NCBI GenBank assembly: GCA_942493265.1 | Contig: OW818688.1 | Location: 4,464,001 to 4,528,000, forward strand | DNA length: 64,000 nucleotides | DNA from: UBA12481 sp942493265 | GTDB taxonomy: Bacteria > Bacteroidota > Bacteroidia > Bacteroidales > UBA12481 | Reading direction: 5' to 3' | Shown here: positions 35,126 through 45,300 of the stretch, piece by piece | Position numbering within the stretch: the stretch's first letter is position 1 | How the letters are laid out: every line of letters begins with the position of its first letter | The notes under the pieces: generated by a model | Database searches by the model: none | The model's input: only the letters and a program-made list of their open reading frames with translations | Told to the model about the DNA's origin: nothing | Position numbers and translations under genes: made by a program

Positions 35126-38100
35126 ATGGGAATTAAAATTGCCAAAACCATTTGTTGGTTTTTAAGTCTCTCCATTGCTTTACCCGTTAGTGCCAAGGAC
35201 CATCGCATCAAAAGCAATACTAATCAGCCAGTTAACATTAAAGCCTTAACTGCGGGCTGTTCACCGGGAAAAACAAGGACCCAGCTTGATCTCAATAATG
35301 TGCGCACCTATATCTGGACAAACGGAGTTTTATGGAACGTATCGGACGCGCCCAATTACGAAGTCCCCAAAAACAGTGAAAAATCCTCCATGTGTTCCGG
35401 CGGAATCTGGATAGGCGGAACAGATGTCAACGGTCAGCTCAAACTGTCGGCCATTAAATATCAGGGAGATGTAAACTACTGGCCCGGTCCGCTCATCACC
35501 CAGGGAGAGCAGCGTGGCACCACCGATGTGGAAACCTGTTATTCCTACGACAAGCATTTTGCCATTACACGATACCAGGTTGATGCATTCCGGTCATGGT
35601 ACAGCGCTGATGCCGATACCCGTGCACGGGATTACAAAGGATATTCCATCCCTCAGGTGATTAACGACTGGCCGGCGCATGGCGATGTGGCCATGGGTTA
35701 TTCCTTCAATCTTGCCCCATTCTGGGATCAGAACGATGATGGATTTTACAATCCGGCCGACGGGGATTATCCTTTTTACGATCTGGATGGGCTGCTCCCC
35801 TGCGGTACCACACGGGAACTCAGGCGGCCCAGATTATACGGAGATCAAACGAACTGGTGGATCTATAACGATCGCGGGAATATCCATCAGGTGCCCAACG
35901 GGGAGGCCATAGGGATGGAAATTCACGGACAGGGGTTTGAGTTCTCCACAAACGATGCTCTCAACGACATGACCTTTTATAATTATGCACTCATCAACCG
36001 CTCCACCTATACCCTGGTTGAAACCTATTTCGGTGTGTATGCCGATTCAGATCTCGGCTACTGGATGGACGATTATGTGGGGTGCCATGTTTCCAACGGA
36101 CTGGGCTACACCTACAACGGCGACCTGGTGGATGGTAACGGGGAGAACTATGCATACGGTGCAAATCCCCCGGCCATCGGGATCGATTTTTTTGAAGGAC
36201 CCTATCAGGATCCCAATGGAAAAGATGACTGTTCGAGCTATGATGAACAGCTCAACCTGATCTGCAACGATTGCATCCTGAACGGAAACATCAACGGACT
36301 AAACTTCGGGGATGGAATCACTGACAATGAGCGGTGGGGCATGCGGCGCTTTCTGTATTACGGCGGATCAGGTCCGCTGGGCGATCCGGATATCCCTTCG
36401 GATTACTATAATTACCTGCGCGGGTTCTGGAAAGATAATGAACGCATGCGCTACGGAGGAAACGCACATCCGTCAGGTGGCGGAACGGGACCCTTTGCCG
36501 ACTTCATGTTTCCCAGGGATTCAGATCCCTGCGGCTGGGGCCAGGCGGGCGAAAAGATGACACCGTGGACCGAAGAAACTGCCGGCAATGAACCCGCCGA
36601 CCGCCGGCAGGTGCAATCGTCAGGTCCGTTTGTATTGGAACCGGGAGCAGTGAATGATATCACCGTAGGAATCGTATGGGCGCGCTCCTTTGAAGGCGGA
36701 CTTCTGGCCTCGGTAAACAAACTCCTGCAGGCGGACCAGATCGCCCAGCGCCTGTTCGAAAACTGCTTCAAAGTGATCAACGGTCCGGATGCACCGGAAC
36801 TCACCATCGTGGAGCAGGACCAGAAACTGATCTTCCATATTTGGAACAAGCCCACCTCCAACAACTTCATGGAACAATATGTGGAGAGGGATCCGTTTAT
36901 CGTTTGTCCGAAGAGTCAGCCCGACTGCGATATTTATTACCGTTTTCAAGGCTATCAGGTGTGGCAGCTGAAAGATGTGGATGTCTCGGTAACCGAAGCC
37001 ACCACCCATAATTCCACGCTCGCGCGACCGGTATTCCAGTGCGATATACGCGATGGAATCACGCGGATCATCAATTATTACTGGGACAGTGATATCGAAG
37101 CCAATATCCCGGTATTGGAAGTTGAAGGAAACAATACAGGAATCGAGCACACCTTTGTTCTGGAGGAAGACGGTTTTGCTGAAGGCGTACGGACCTTTGT
37201 GAACAACAAAACCTACTACTATGTGGCTCTCGCCTATGCATACAACAACTTCCTGCCATACAGCCAGAATGACCCGGGGTCATTCGACGGTCAGCGCCAG
37301 CCCTATAAATCAGGCCGCAGGGGCGCCGGTGGCCCGATCAAGATTTATGAGGCCATCCCGCACAAGATCGAACCTGAACAGGGCGGAACCGTCATTCAGG
37401 GAACCTTCGGAGATGCTCCGGCGATTACCCAGGTTGAAGGTCACGGTACCGGACTGAACTCAGTGGAAATCACCAGGGAAACTCACGACGCTATCATGAG
37501 CGGAGCTCCCTGGAAGGCCGACAAGCTGACCTTTGAGCCGGCAAAAGGCCCGATCACCGTTAAGGTGGTTGACCCGATGAACGTGATCGATGATACCTAT
37601 ACCATCAAGTTCGACTCGGTGAACTATTTCATCTCCACCAGCTTCATGAACGGCAAGGTGATTGACGGTAACTGGTATATCTATAATACGAAAAACGATA
37701 CCGTACATTCAGAGAGTTTCGTCATCAATAATTATGATCAGCTCATTCTGCAATGGGGTATTTCGGTGAATATTTCACAAACCGAGATTCCGTTCAAATA
37801 CGGCTCGATCAATAACGGATTCCTGGAAGCTTCCATCGAATACACCAATCCGGGTGCCGCCTGGCTGTCATTCATTCCGGATGACGACCGTACCGGTCCG
37901 AGGAACTGGGTGAAAGCCGGTTACAATGATGGTGACAACTCCGATAAGAATTCGGTGTATGAGAAAGTCCTGGGAGGTACCTGGGCTCCGTTCCAGATCT
38001 GTAACATGGGCGTTCATGGTCCGGCCTACGATAAGGCTGCCAATGCCATCGATACCAAGAAACAACGGTTGAGTTCGGTTGATATCTACTTTACCTCCGA

Positions 38101-39199
38101 AAGGAAGAACTGGAGCCGTTCACCGGTCATTGAAATGACTGATGATCCGTTACTGAGTATCGGCGGGGCACAGAAATTTGAACTCCGGACGGACCTGTCG
38201 ATCGACAAAACCGGTAAACCGGCCGTTGCCGGCAGCGGTGCCAGCGAAAATGAAGCCGATGCCAACTATATCAGCGAAACGGGTATGGGTTGGTTCCCGG
38301 GATATGCGATCGACGTGGAAACCGGCGAAAGGCTCAATATCGTATACGGTGAAAGCTCCTTCCTGACGGGTGATAACGGTGCCGATATGGCCTGGAACCC
38401 ATCCACACGGGAAGGTTCGAAACTGTATCAGGCTAAAAACCGTCTGGAACCGGGCTTTACCGATGTATTCTTCGGGGGCAAGCACTATATCTATGTGATG
38501 GGTCACAACCGCACCCAGCCTGGTAAGAAAGACGTTAACTATTACCCGGCATATGATGCAGGATTTTCGTACATCGAAAAGATGGCCGATAAGAAAAACG
38601 CCAGCCGTCGTCAGCAATTGCTGGTGAATGCCATGTGGACAGCCGTTCCGATGGCCGACAGCCGTTTTATCAAAGCGGAGGATATAGCCAATGACGTTTA
38701 TGGATTCATGAAAGAAGGTAATGATGTGAAGGTTCGTTTGAGAGTAGCGGGTCAGTATTGTGTAGGCGTTTATGACTATGCAGTGGCTGATTCGCTGGCG
38801 CTCAACGGAAACAAACCGATGTATCAGTTCAATACCCACGATATCGCTACCAAACGTAATGATCTCCCAACAGCTCAGGCTGCACTGAAACTGATCAGGG
38901 TGGTACCGAACCCGTTCTATGGATTCTCGTCCTATGGCAGAACGCAGCTCGACGATCTGGTCAAGATCACGAACCTCCCCAAGGTATGCACGGTATCTGT
39001 TTACTCACTCAATGGCAACCTGATCCGGAGGTTTACCAAGGACAACACCTTTACCAGCATCGACTGGGATCTCAAGAATCAGTATGGGATTCCGATCGCC
39101 AGCGGGGCATATATCATCCATGTTGATGCCCCCGGCATCGGTGAACGGGTGGTAAAATGGTTTGGGGCGTTAAGGCCGCAGGATTTGAATAATTTTTAA
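35126..39199 (+). CDS. giant secreted protein of unknown core function, FlgD-like/T9SS-type C-terminus
   Basis: The frame is open from 34934, but the ATG at 35126 starts a good signal peptide (MGIKIAKTICWFLSLSIALPVSA), leaving 1357 residues. The body shows no catalytic signature I recognise. It has calcium-loop-like acidic stretches (DQNDDGFYNPADGDYPFYDLDG), Cys-containing segments (DDCSSYDEQLNLICNDC) and a long beta-rich C-terminal half. The end (LIRVVPNPFYGFSSYG... KICVSVYSLNG-like... WDLKNQYGIPIASGAYIIHVDAPGIGE) resembles FlgD-Ig/T9SS sorting domains. It is likely a large surface or matrix protein. It may be controlled by the divergent winged-helix protein. It converges on the hip locus with a 5-bp gap. 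Confidence 0.75.
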   Translation: MGIKIAKTICWFLSLSIALPVSAKDHRIKSNTNQPVNIKALTAGCSPGKTRTQLDLNNVRTYIWTNGVLWNVSDAPNYEVPKNSEKSSMCSGGIWIGGTDVNGQLKLSAIKYQGDVNYWPGPLITQGEQRGTTDVETCYSYDKHFAITRYQVDAFRSWYSADADTRARDYKGYSIPQVINDWPAHGDVAMGYSFNLAPFWDQNDDGFYNPADGDYPFYDLDGLLPCGTTRELRRPRLYGDQTNWWIYNDRGNIHQVPNGEAIGMEIHGQGFEFSTNDALNDMTFYNYALINRSTYTLVETYFGVYADSDLGYWMDDYVGCHVSNGLGYTYNGDLVDGNGENYAYGANPPAIGIDFFEGPYQDPNGKDDCSSYDEQLNLICNDCILNGNINGLNFGDGITDNERWGMRRFLYYGGSGPLGDPDIPSDYYNYLRGFWKDNERMRYGGNAHPSGGGTGPFADFMFPRDSDPCGWGQAGEKMTPWTEETAGNEPADRRQVQSSGPFVLEPGAVNDITVGIVWARSFEGGLLASVNKLLQADQIAQRLFENCFKVINGPDAPELTIVEQDQKLIFHIWNKPTSNNFMEQYVERDPFIVCPKSQPDCDIYYRFQGYQVWQLKDVDVSVTEATTHNSTLARPVFQCDIRDGITRIINYYWDSDIEANIPVLEVEGNNTGIEHTFVLEEDGFAEGVRTFVNNKTYYYVALAYAYNNFLPYSQNDPGSFDGQRQPYKSGRRGAGGPIKIYEAIPHKIEPEQGGTVIQGTFGDAPAITQVEGHGTGLNSVEITRETHDAIMSGAPWKADKLTFEPAKGPITVKVVDPMNVIDDTYTIKFDSVNYFISTSFMNGKVIDGNWYIYNTKNDTVHSESFVINNYDQLILQWGISVNISQTEIPFKYGSINNGFLEASIEYTNPGAAWLSFIPDDDRTGPRNWVKAGYNDGDNSDKNSVYEKVLGGTWAPFQICNMGVHGPAYDKAANAIDTKKQRLSSVDIYFTSERKNWSRSPVIEMTDDPLLSIGGAQKFELRTDLSIDKTGKPAVAGSGASENEADANYISETGMGWFPGYAIDVETGERLNIVYGESSFLTGDNGADMAWNPSTREGSKLYQAKNRLEPGFTDVFFGGKHYIYVMGHNRTQPGKKDVNYYPAYDAGFSYIEKMADKKNASRRQQLLVNAMWTAVPMADSRFIKAEDIANDVYGFMKEGNDVKVRLRVAGQYCVGVYDYAVADSLALNGNKPMYQFNTHDIATKRNDLPTAQAALKLIRVVPNPFYGFSSYGRTQLDDLVKITNLPKVCTVSVYSLNGNLIRRFTKDNTFTSIDWDLKNQYGIPIASGAYIIHVDAPGIGERVVKWFGALRPQDLNNF

Positions 39200-39204
39200 T
39201 TATT

Positions 39205-40134
39205 TTACCACCCCATCACCTTAATTCGTTTCTGCAAGAGTAAAATGTATTTCTCTTTCATGCCGGCAGAAAGGAAACTGCTTTCAATCATATCGAACCA
39301 TTGAGGCAGTTTTGATTTGATTTCTGACAGATTTTTCTCGATTACTTTATCGGTCAATCCGCAACATTCCTTCCCGAAATAGTTTACCAGGGCTTTCTCG
39401 CTGAGGTTGCTCTTTTTGCCATTGAGGAAAAGTGCGATTTCTTCCGTAACACCTTTCAGGACAATGGTGGAATTAAGTAAATCGTATGCCGGGGTGAGCT
39501 CCACCTTGTTTGGTAGAACAATGACTGAATAATTTTTCAGGTGCATATCTTCATTACCTATCAGGAAATTAAAGATTACCCGCTTGAATAGTTTTGCCTT
39601 TTCGACTACCGGAAATGTGCAGAAATCATCAACCAGTTTAACCAGTTTTTCCATTGAATAATTGTACTTGGTATCGCGACTCCGGCCAGCCAGCTGGGCA
39701 AAATCTTCAATTGCCACTTTATCTTTCTGGCCCTTACGGTCGAATCGCCTGATAAAATAGGTCAGTGAATGATCTTTAGCATAAACCATCCCATGCAAGG
39801 GAACATCAATACCGGCGATGGCTGCCAGGCGCATGGTAAGATCTTCGTTTTGTGGAAGCTCCGGAAAAATATGATGCTGAGGCTTTAAAATGTACCGCCC
39901 ATTTTTATCTGCAATATCAAAGCCGCTGTTTTGAATATTCAAAACAGCACTAAGTTTAGGCTGAACCCCCTGAACCGACATTTTGGATGCTCTCATCGAT
40001 GCCTCTGCCCTGAGCTCTTCAGCCGTGAAGTCGAGCAACACCAGATCTTTCAAAACTGGTGATAGAAGTCTTAATCCATTTTGGCTATACCTAAGATTTC
40101 CGCATGGCTCGTAAGTGATTGGGCATCGATTCAT
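39205..40134 (-). CDS. hipT: HipA C-terminal-type Ser/Thr kinase toxin (HipT-like)
   Basis: 309 residues, corresponding to HipA without its N-terminal subdomain. The Gly-rich loop with the autophosphorylated Ser equivalent is MSVQGVQPK (S53). Catalytic and metal-site motifs are GNEDMHLKNYS and LTPAYDLLNS. HipA-family toxins phosphorylate aminoacyl-tRNA synthetases (GltX, or TrpS for HipT). The gene overlaps hipS by 4 bp (ATGA) and is preceded by a strong SD (AAGGAGGA) inside hipS. The kinase length and the separate N-subdomain gene match the tripartite HipBST type rather than classical HipBA. Toxic activity is not shown by sequence alone. Confidence 0.82.
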   Translation of the reverse strand: MNRCPITYEPCGNLRYSQNGLRLLSPVLKDLVLLDFTAEELRAEASMRASKMSVQGVQPKLSAVLNIQNSGFDIADKNGRYILKPQHHIFPELPQNEDLTMRLAAIAGIDVPLHGMVYAKDHSLTYFIRRFDRKGQKDKVAIEDFAQLAGRSRDTKYNYSMEKLVKLVDDFCTFPVVEKAKLFKRVIFNFLIGNEDMHLKNYSVIVLPNKVELTPAYDLLNSTIVLKGVTEEIALFLNGKKSNLSEKALVNYFGKECCGLTDKVIEKNLSEIKSKLPQWFDMIESSFLSAGMKEKYILLLQKRIKVMGW

Positions 40135-40445
40135 ACTGACTCCTCCTTAACGGTGATATTGCCCACCAAATCATCACCTACCGCCATGAGCTGGGCAAAG
40201 AAATCGTTCCGGTCCACCTTCCCGATTTTTAAAAGTCCTTCGAGCTGATACCCTTCAGGAAGGAGTCCCTCGAAAAACGGAGGGAAAGAATTGTACTCAT
40301 ATATTTTATCAGACAAAGTCATGGTAAGAGATACCGGTGGTCCGATGTAACCATCCAAGTACTCAAAACGGTATTTTTCAGCAAAAGCGAGTTCAACAAG
40401 CGTTCCGGCCTCTCTGCCATTTACAAAAACCTTAGCCTTCCTCAT
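40131..40445 (-). CDS. hipS: HipA N-subdomain protein, HipS-like antitoxin
   Basis: 104 residues equivalent to the N-terminal subdomain 1 of HipA. Visible are KVFVNGREAGTL, LSDKIYEY, the FPPFFEGLLPEGYQLEGLL signature and MAVGDDLVGNITV. In the E. coli HipBST system a protein of this size (HipS), not HipB, neutralises the kinase toxin. It overlaps hipB by 14 bp and hipT by 4 bp, so all three are coupled. A split of an ancestral hipA by mutation is less likely because both halves keep clean start and stop signals and the halves match the known HipS and HipT lengths. Confidence 0.8.
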   Translation of the reverse strand: MRKAKVFVNGREAGTLVELAFAEKYRFEYLDGYIGPPVSLTMTLSDKIYEYNSFPPFFEGLLPEGYQLEGLLKIGKVDRNDFFAQLMAVGDDLVGNITVKEESV

Positions 40446-40668
40446 GGTTCAGAAATTGGTTCATGAACGGACTGGTTAACTTTACATTAATGTTGAGTAC
40501 CGCCAGGATTTTGCGTAACGTATCGAGTTGTACTGTTTCCTTACCCTTTTCGAGATCGAAAACAACCGTTTTTCCAACTCCGGCCATATCCGCCAGTTCA
40601 AGCTGGCTAAGTCCCGCAGCTTTCCGGTGTTTCCTGATCACTTCAGCCAGCTTTTTGGGTTCGAGCAT
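40432..40668 (-). CDS. hipB: HipB-type HTH repressor
   Basis: 78 residues with one Xre-type helix-turn-helix (LAEVIRKHRKAAGLSQLELADMAGVGKTVVFDLEKGKE), followed by the HipB-like VQLDTLRKILAVLNINV. It should bind the operator-like sites upstream at 40735-40752 and 40796-40813 and repress the operon. The first gene of the hip operon, it starts at the ATG at 40666-40668. Confidence 0.88.
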   Translation of the reverse strand: MLEPKKLAEVIRKHRKAAGLSQLELADMAGVGKTVVFDLEKGKETVQLDTLRKILAVLNINVKLTSPFMNQFLNHEEG

Positions 40669-40734
40669 AATTATCCTGTTAAGGCAGTAAAATTAATACA
40701 TTTGGTAGCCAATAGCAAACCTTTTAAAGATATT

Positions 40735-40752
40735 TTACCTTTTTAACGGTAA
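40735..40752. promoter_or_regulatory. candidate HipB operator 1
   Basis: TTACC-N8-GGTAA inverted repeat, 67-84 bp upstream of hipB. The same half-sites with the same 8-bp spacing recur at 40796-40813. A poorer copy (TATCC-N9-AGTAA) lies at 40672-40690 by the hipB start. Confidence 0.55.
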
Positions 40753-40795
40753 TATTAATGATTTTGCCCTGGATGATCCATGACAAGATCCAATA

Positions 40796-40813
40796 TTACC
40801 GCTTTGGCAGTAA
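40796..40813. promoter_or_regulatory. candidate HipB operator 2
   Basis: TTACC-N8-AGTAA, the same length and half-site spacing as operator 1, 61 bp away from it. The repeat of an identical architecture makes chance less likely. Cooperative binding or looping is possible, as for other HipB proteins with several operators. Confidence 0.5.
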
Positions 40814-40881
40814 TATTCAGATGAAGATTTTGGGATTATTTCAGAATCAGGGGAATATCCATGAGACCGATGATTAACCAG

Positions 40882-40918
40882 AACAGCCGATGCAACTTTT
40901 AAAGTTACAGCGGCTGTT
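40882..40918. terminator. possible hairpin terminator or processing site after tRNA-Pro
   Basis: AACAGCCG and CGGCTGTT form an 8-bp stem with an inner CAACTT/AAGTT(A)C helix. It begins 3 bp after the tRNA on the minus strand. There is no T-tract, so it may be an RNA processing or stabilising structure rather than an intrinsic terminator. Confidence 0.35.
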
Positions 40919-40920
40919 TG

Positions 40921-40995
40921 TCGGGGTGAGAGGATTCGAACCTCCGGCCTCGTCGTCCCGAACGACGCGCGCTAACCGGACTGCGCTACACCCCG
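40921..40995 (-). tRNA. tRNA-Pro (anticodon CGG)
   Basis: The minus strand folds as a standard 75-nt cloverleaf. The acceptor stem is CGGGGTG/CACCCCG with discriminator A at 40921. The anticodon arm is CGTCG-TTCGGGA-CGACG with CGG at positions 34-36, and the T arm contains GGTTCGAATCC. CCA is not encoded. It reads the Pro codon CCG. Confidence 0.96.
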
Positions 40996-41079
40996 TGGGA
41001 AATAATCAAAGCGACCGCGAAGATAGTGGTTTTTCCATAACAACCAAGCGAAGAATGCCCGAAATAGATTTGTTGATGA

Positions 41080-42318
41080 TTAGCGCATTTCGACCAGCAT
41101 GACAATGGGGTTGCTGTTTTCGGTAATTGCGGCAAGTATGGATTTGAATCTGCCAGCAGCTTCAATGTCCTTTACCGGGAGACTTGGTTTTGTTTTTTGT
41201 TTCTGATAATCCAACAGATCGATTGAATGGATCATACGGACAAATACACGGCCCTTTTCATTGTCCCAGGTTGGAAAGAATGAAGGTCCGCCATCAATAT
41301 CATTCCAGACACCCATCTGGGCAGTATCGGGATTGGCAACCAGGTAAACCTCACCAGTCCTCTTCCCGCAGATGGCCATTTCCTTGCGACCCTTATATTC
41401 ATACCGGAGATACCAATTGGATTGACCCTCGAAACCAATGAAATCCAGAATGTAATTATCCTTTTCGCGGAGAAACCGGCTGTAATTCTTTAATGCATCA
41501 GCAGGCATAGCGTACTTACCAATATTCCAGCAAAATGCCGGTTCAAATGAACCATCTGGCTTAGCTCTGAAAATGGTATCATTCTCCCAGGAATAGTATA
41601 AAAATCCCACAGGTGCCGGTGTGATCAACGGCGACATGATGGAGACACCCTGTGAAAAATCATACTTGATTTTGGGTTCAAAAATCCGCCCTGTAGTTAC
41701 CCCCGATCCATCATGAAAAATAATGCGGTAAAAATTCCCGTTCAGTTCCTTCTGCATAAAATTCCAGGTAAAAAACCGGTCGTTACCCAGCGGGGCGAAT
41801 GCCATGGGCTGGATTTCAGGAACAATATCTTTAATATGCCTCCCTTCAAAAGAGAATACCATTATAGTCCCGTTATCTGCGTTCCAGACAAAAACCTGCC
41901 GGGAGGACTCCTCGGGCCAGAAAATAAAATCAAAATTATACTCTCCAGGACCTTTTCCAATAGATCCTATCTTTCTGATGAACTTACCGTTACGATCAAA
42001 CACTCCTACCGGTTTACCATGTTCCGAAACAAAAAGGTACTCCCCGCAAGGTTTTACATGCACGCTGTTATCGCCAATCATAAAATCACGGGTGGTTTCC
42101 AAAGGAATATAGGTAACCGAAGCAGCGAATTCCGACAGGAATACATCCTTTGATTTTTCGAGCAGGTCCGGAACATTTATGAATGGTGGGCGGGCCGGTT
42201 GGACAACCAAGCTATCCGGATCGGTACTAACCTCCTTATCTCCCTGTTTTTGAGATCTGCAGGAAATCACCATCAATGGAATCAATATCAGTCCCGCGAA
42301 GTATAATACCCTTTTCAT
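41080..42318 (-). CDS. 6-bladed beta-propeller lipoprotein
   Basis: 412 residues. The lipobox is MVISC (Cys near residue 20), so it is a lipoprotein. The body carries the 6-bladed beta-propeller pattern of Bacteroidota: FLSEFAASVTYIPLET, GEYLFVSEHGKPVGVFDRNGKFIRKIGSIGKGPGEY, VFVWNADNGTIMVFSFEGRHIKDI. Members of this large family are abundant in gut and marine Bacteroidota and have no settled function. It is monocistronic, between tRNA-Pro and the CheB/CheR kinase. Confidence 0.85.
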   Translation of the reverse strand: MKRVLYFAGLILIPLMVISCRSQKQGDKEVSTDPDSLVVQPARPPFINVPDLLEKSKDVFLSEFAASVTYIPLETTRDFMIGDNSVHVKPCGEYLFVSEHGKPVGVFDRNGKFIRKIGSIGKGPGEYNFDFIFWPEESSRQVFVWNADNGTIMVFSFEGRHIKDIVPEIQPMAFAPLGNDRFFTWNFMQKELNGNFYRIIFHDGSGVTTGRIFEPKIKYDFSQGVSIMSPLITPAPVGFLYYSWENDTIFRAKPDGSFEPAFCWNIGKYAMPADALKNYSRFLREKDNYILDFIGFEGQSNWYLRYEYKGRKEMAICGKRTGEVYLVANPDTAQMGVWNDIDGGPSFFPTWDNEKGRVFVRMIHSIDLLDYQKQKTKPSLPVKDIEAAGRFKSILAAITENSNPIVMLVEMR

Positions 42319-42378
42319 GGCAAAATTGTATCGATTCAGGCAATGGTTTTTTCCGCGTCGCTTTCAATTGTTACCTGG

Positions 42379-45300
42379 TTACAATCGTTTCTTACGTATT
42401 AACTCAACAATTTTCCTATATAACATTGTTTCATCAATAGGTTTTGGAATATAATCGTCAATTCCAAATTCCTTGCATTTTTGTACACCTGCTGCGGAAA
42501 CATCTGCTGTCAGAGCAATAATCGGAATTTCAGATTTCATTGTTTTACGGATGTAATCTGCTGCCTCAAACCCATTCATTACAGGCATCTGTAAATCCAT
42601 TAAAATAATATCGTAGGTATTGGTTTGCAAACTTTCTATTGCAATCCTTCCATTGCCAACTATTTCATAACTAAATCCAAAATCACTTAAAATACTTTTG
42701 ATTAGTAATTGATTTAATGCAACATCTTCGGCTACCAATACGCGCAAGGTTACAATTTCTGAATCCGGTTTAAGTATTTCTATTTCTTCATCTGATTTTT
42801 GAATTGTTTTCCCAAAAGGCAGGAAAAAACTAAATGTTGAACCTTCACCTAACTTACTCAATAAGCTGATATTTCCTCCTTGAGCCTCTATTAATTGTTT
42901 AACAATAGCAAGCCCCAATCCTGTTCCTCCATAAGTATTGGCAGTGCCGATCTCAGCCTGTTCAAAAATATTAAAAATAGAGTTTAACTTATTTTCGGCA
43001 ATACCAATTCCTGAATCCGTAACAGCAAATCCAATAGTTACATTTTCATCGTCTTCATTTAACAATTTTACGCTTAATGAAATCTTTCCCTTGTGCGTAA
43101 ATTTTACGGCGTTACTCATAAGATTTAAAATAATCTGATTTAATCTTACTGAATCACCCAATAGTATTGTTGGTATTTCGCTGTCGTATTCTTTTGTAAG
43201 TTCTAAATTCTTTTCTTTTATTTTCGGGCTAAAGGAATGCAGTATGGATGTAATTGTTTCGCGCATTTCAAATGGTCGCTTTTCAAATGTCATTTTACCT
43301 GAATCTACTCTTGCCAGATCCAGTATATCGTTTATGAGCACATTTAAAGTCTTGCCACTTGTTTTTATAGCATGTAAAAATTCTTTTTGTTCCGCGCCTA
43401 GTTTGGATTTCAAAAGCACATTCGTAAATCCTAAAATTGAATTTAATGGAGTACGAATTTCGTGGCTCATGTTAGATAAAAACTGTTGTTTGAACTTTGC
43501 GGCATTTTCTGCAGATACCTTTGCCTCCATCATTTCTTTTTCAAACAGAATGGTTTCATGAATATCTATACCCACACCGATGTAGCCAATAAATGAGCCA
43601 TTAGGCAAATAGCGTGGATTAGCCTTAAGCGAGTGCCACCTGTATTCGCCATCGTAACGCCTTATTCTAATCTCACTAATAAAATACGGTTGCCGTTTTG
43701 CAAATGCCGGCAAATAAGCATCCATTAAACCCTTTACATCATCAGGGTGTAAAATTCCTTCCCATTTTCTGCCAAGTGCTTCTTCCAGAGTTTGTCCTGT
43801 ATAATTCAACCAGTTTTTGTTCCAATAACTTATGGTAGCCAGTTCGGTAGGTTCAATAATAAAAATGTGTACGGGTACATTATCTGCCAGTGAGCGAAAC
43901 CGTTCTTCACTTTCAGCAATTTTTATTCTGGCATTAGCCTGTTCCGTAATATCAGAAAGGGCAAGCAGAATTAATTCTTCGTGATTCATTTTCTGAATAA
44001 TGCGTCTTGCATTGAGCACCACTGTTTTTGTGCCAATTACCGGGAAGGTGTGTGTAATTTCAAAATCGTGGAAGTGAGAATTTTTAGGAAGGATATCTTC
44101 GAGCAGCTCTCTCAGTCGCGGAATATTCCATTGCTTGTTTCCTAAATCATACAATAGCACTCCTTCAGTCTCTTCTTCTTTTGCAATAAATTGTTTATAG
44201 AATGTTTTGTTGGCTGATTTTACACGAAGGTTTTTATCTAACACAATCATGGGTTCGTGTATCGTGGCGAATACAGCTTCAGAATAGTCATAAGCCTCGT
44301 TGAGCAGGTCGTTTCGTGTTTGCAGTTCCTGATTAGTGGTGGTAAGTTCTTCGTTAGCAGATTCTATTTCTTCTTTTGAAGTTTCAAGTTCTTCATTCAC
44401 GGTTTGCAATTCCTCGTTGCTTGATACTACTTCTTCATTTGCACTCTGCAATTCTTCGGTAAAAACTTCGTGCTCCTGTGCAATTGCCAACGCATCAGCC
44501 TGTGCAGCAGCTAATTCCAGTTCTAATTTTTTTATCCTGCGGTCTTTTGCCAGCGAATTATTTTTTCCGCCTTCTGTGTGATGCCATAAATTTTCGGATT
44601 GTTCCAGTTCGGTAAAGAGAATTAAGAGCAGGGGTTCATCCGCTTCTATTTTTAGCGGAACAATCTCCAAACTTACAATTTTGATATCGGAATTTATTTT
44701 CAATTCAATTCCGCTTTTGCGAATACGCTGTTTAGTTTTTATAACTTTTGAAATTGCATTGCGTAATTCAAAAGCAATTTCGGGACGAGCCATTTTTAAA
44801 ATATTAAAAGTGGCTTTGCCTTTCGGGTGGGTCAGAAATAAATCCGTTGTGCCGCGAAACTGAACAATTTCCATTTGACGATTGATGACCACGCTTGCAG
44901 GCATAAATTCAGCAACAAGCAAAGCATCAATTGCATTGTCGAGTCCGTTGTGATTAGCAGAAATACTTTGTTTTGATTTGTTTTGATCGGTTACCGCAAT
45001 ACCTGTTTCGGGAAAAGCTTGTTGCGCAAAGCGAGGTAATAAGGCAGGCAGGGAGCGGGTACCTGAATTTATTTTGCGGGAAAATATTTTATACTTTTTA
45101 TTGAAGTCAGTAAATAGATTTGCTGACTGGCTGATATTTTCCGATTTGCCAAGCATCAAAAACCCATCTTCATTTAAAGCATAATGAAAGGTACTGACGG
45201 CCTTTTTTTGCGCTGGGATATCAAAATAAATAAAGAGGTTGCAGCAACTGATAAAATCGAGGCGTGAAAAAGGAGGATCACGTAAAACATTATGCGGAGC

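Noticed and set aside
39205..40445. hipA broken by a frameshift
   Set aside because: Both parts have clean starts, an SD and an ATGA overlap, and their lengths match HipS and HipT, so a natural split is more likely than a mutation.
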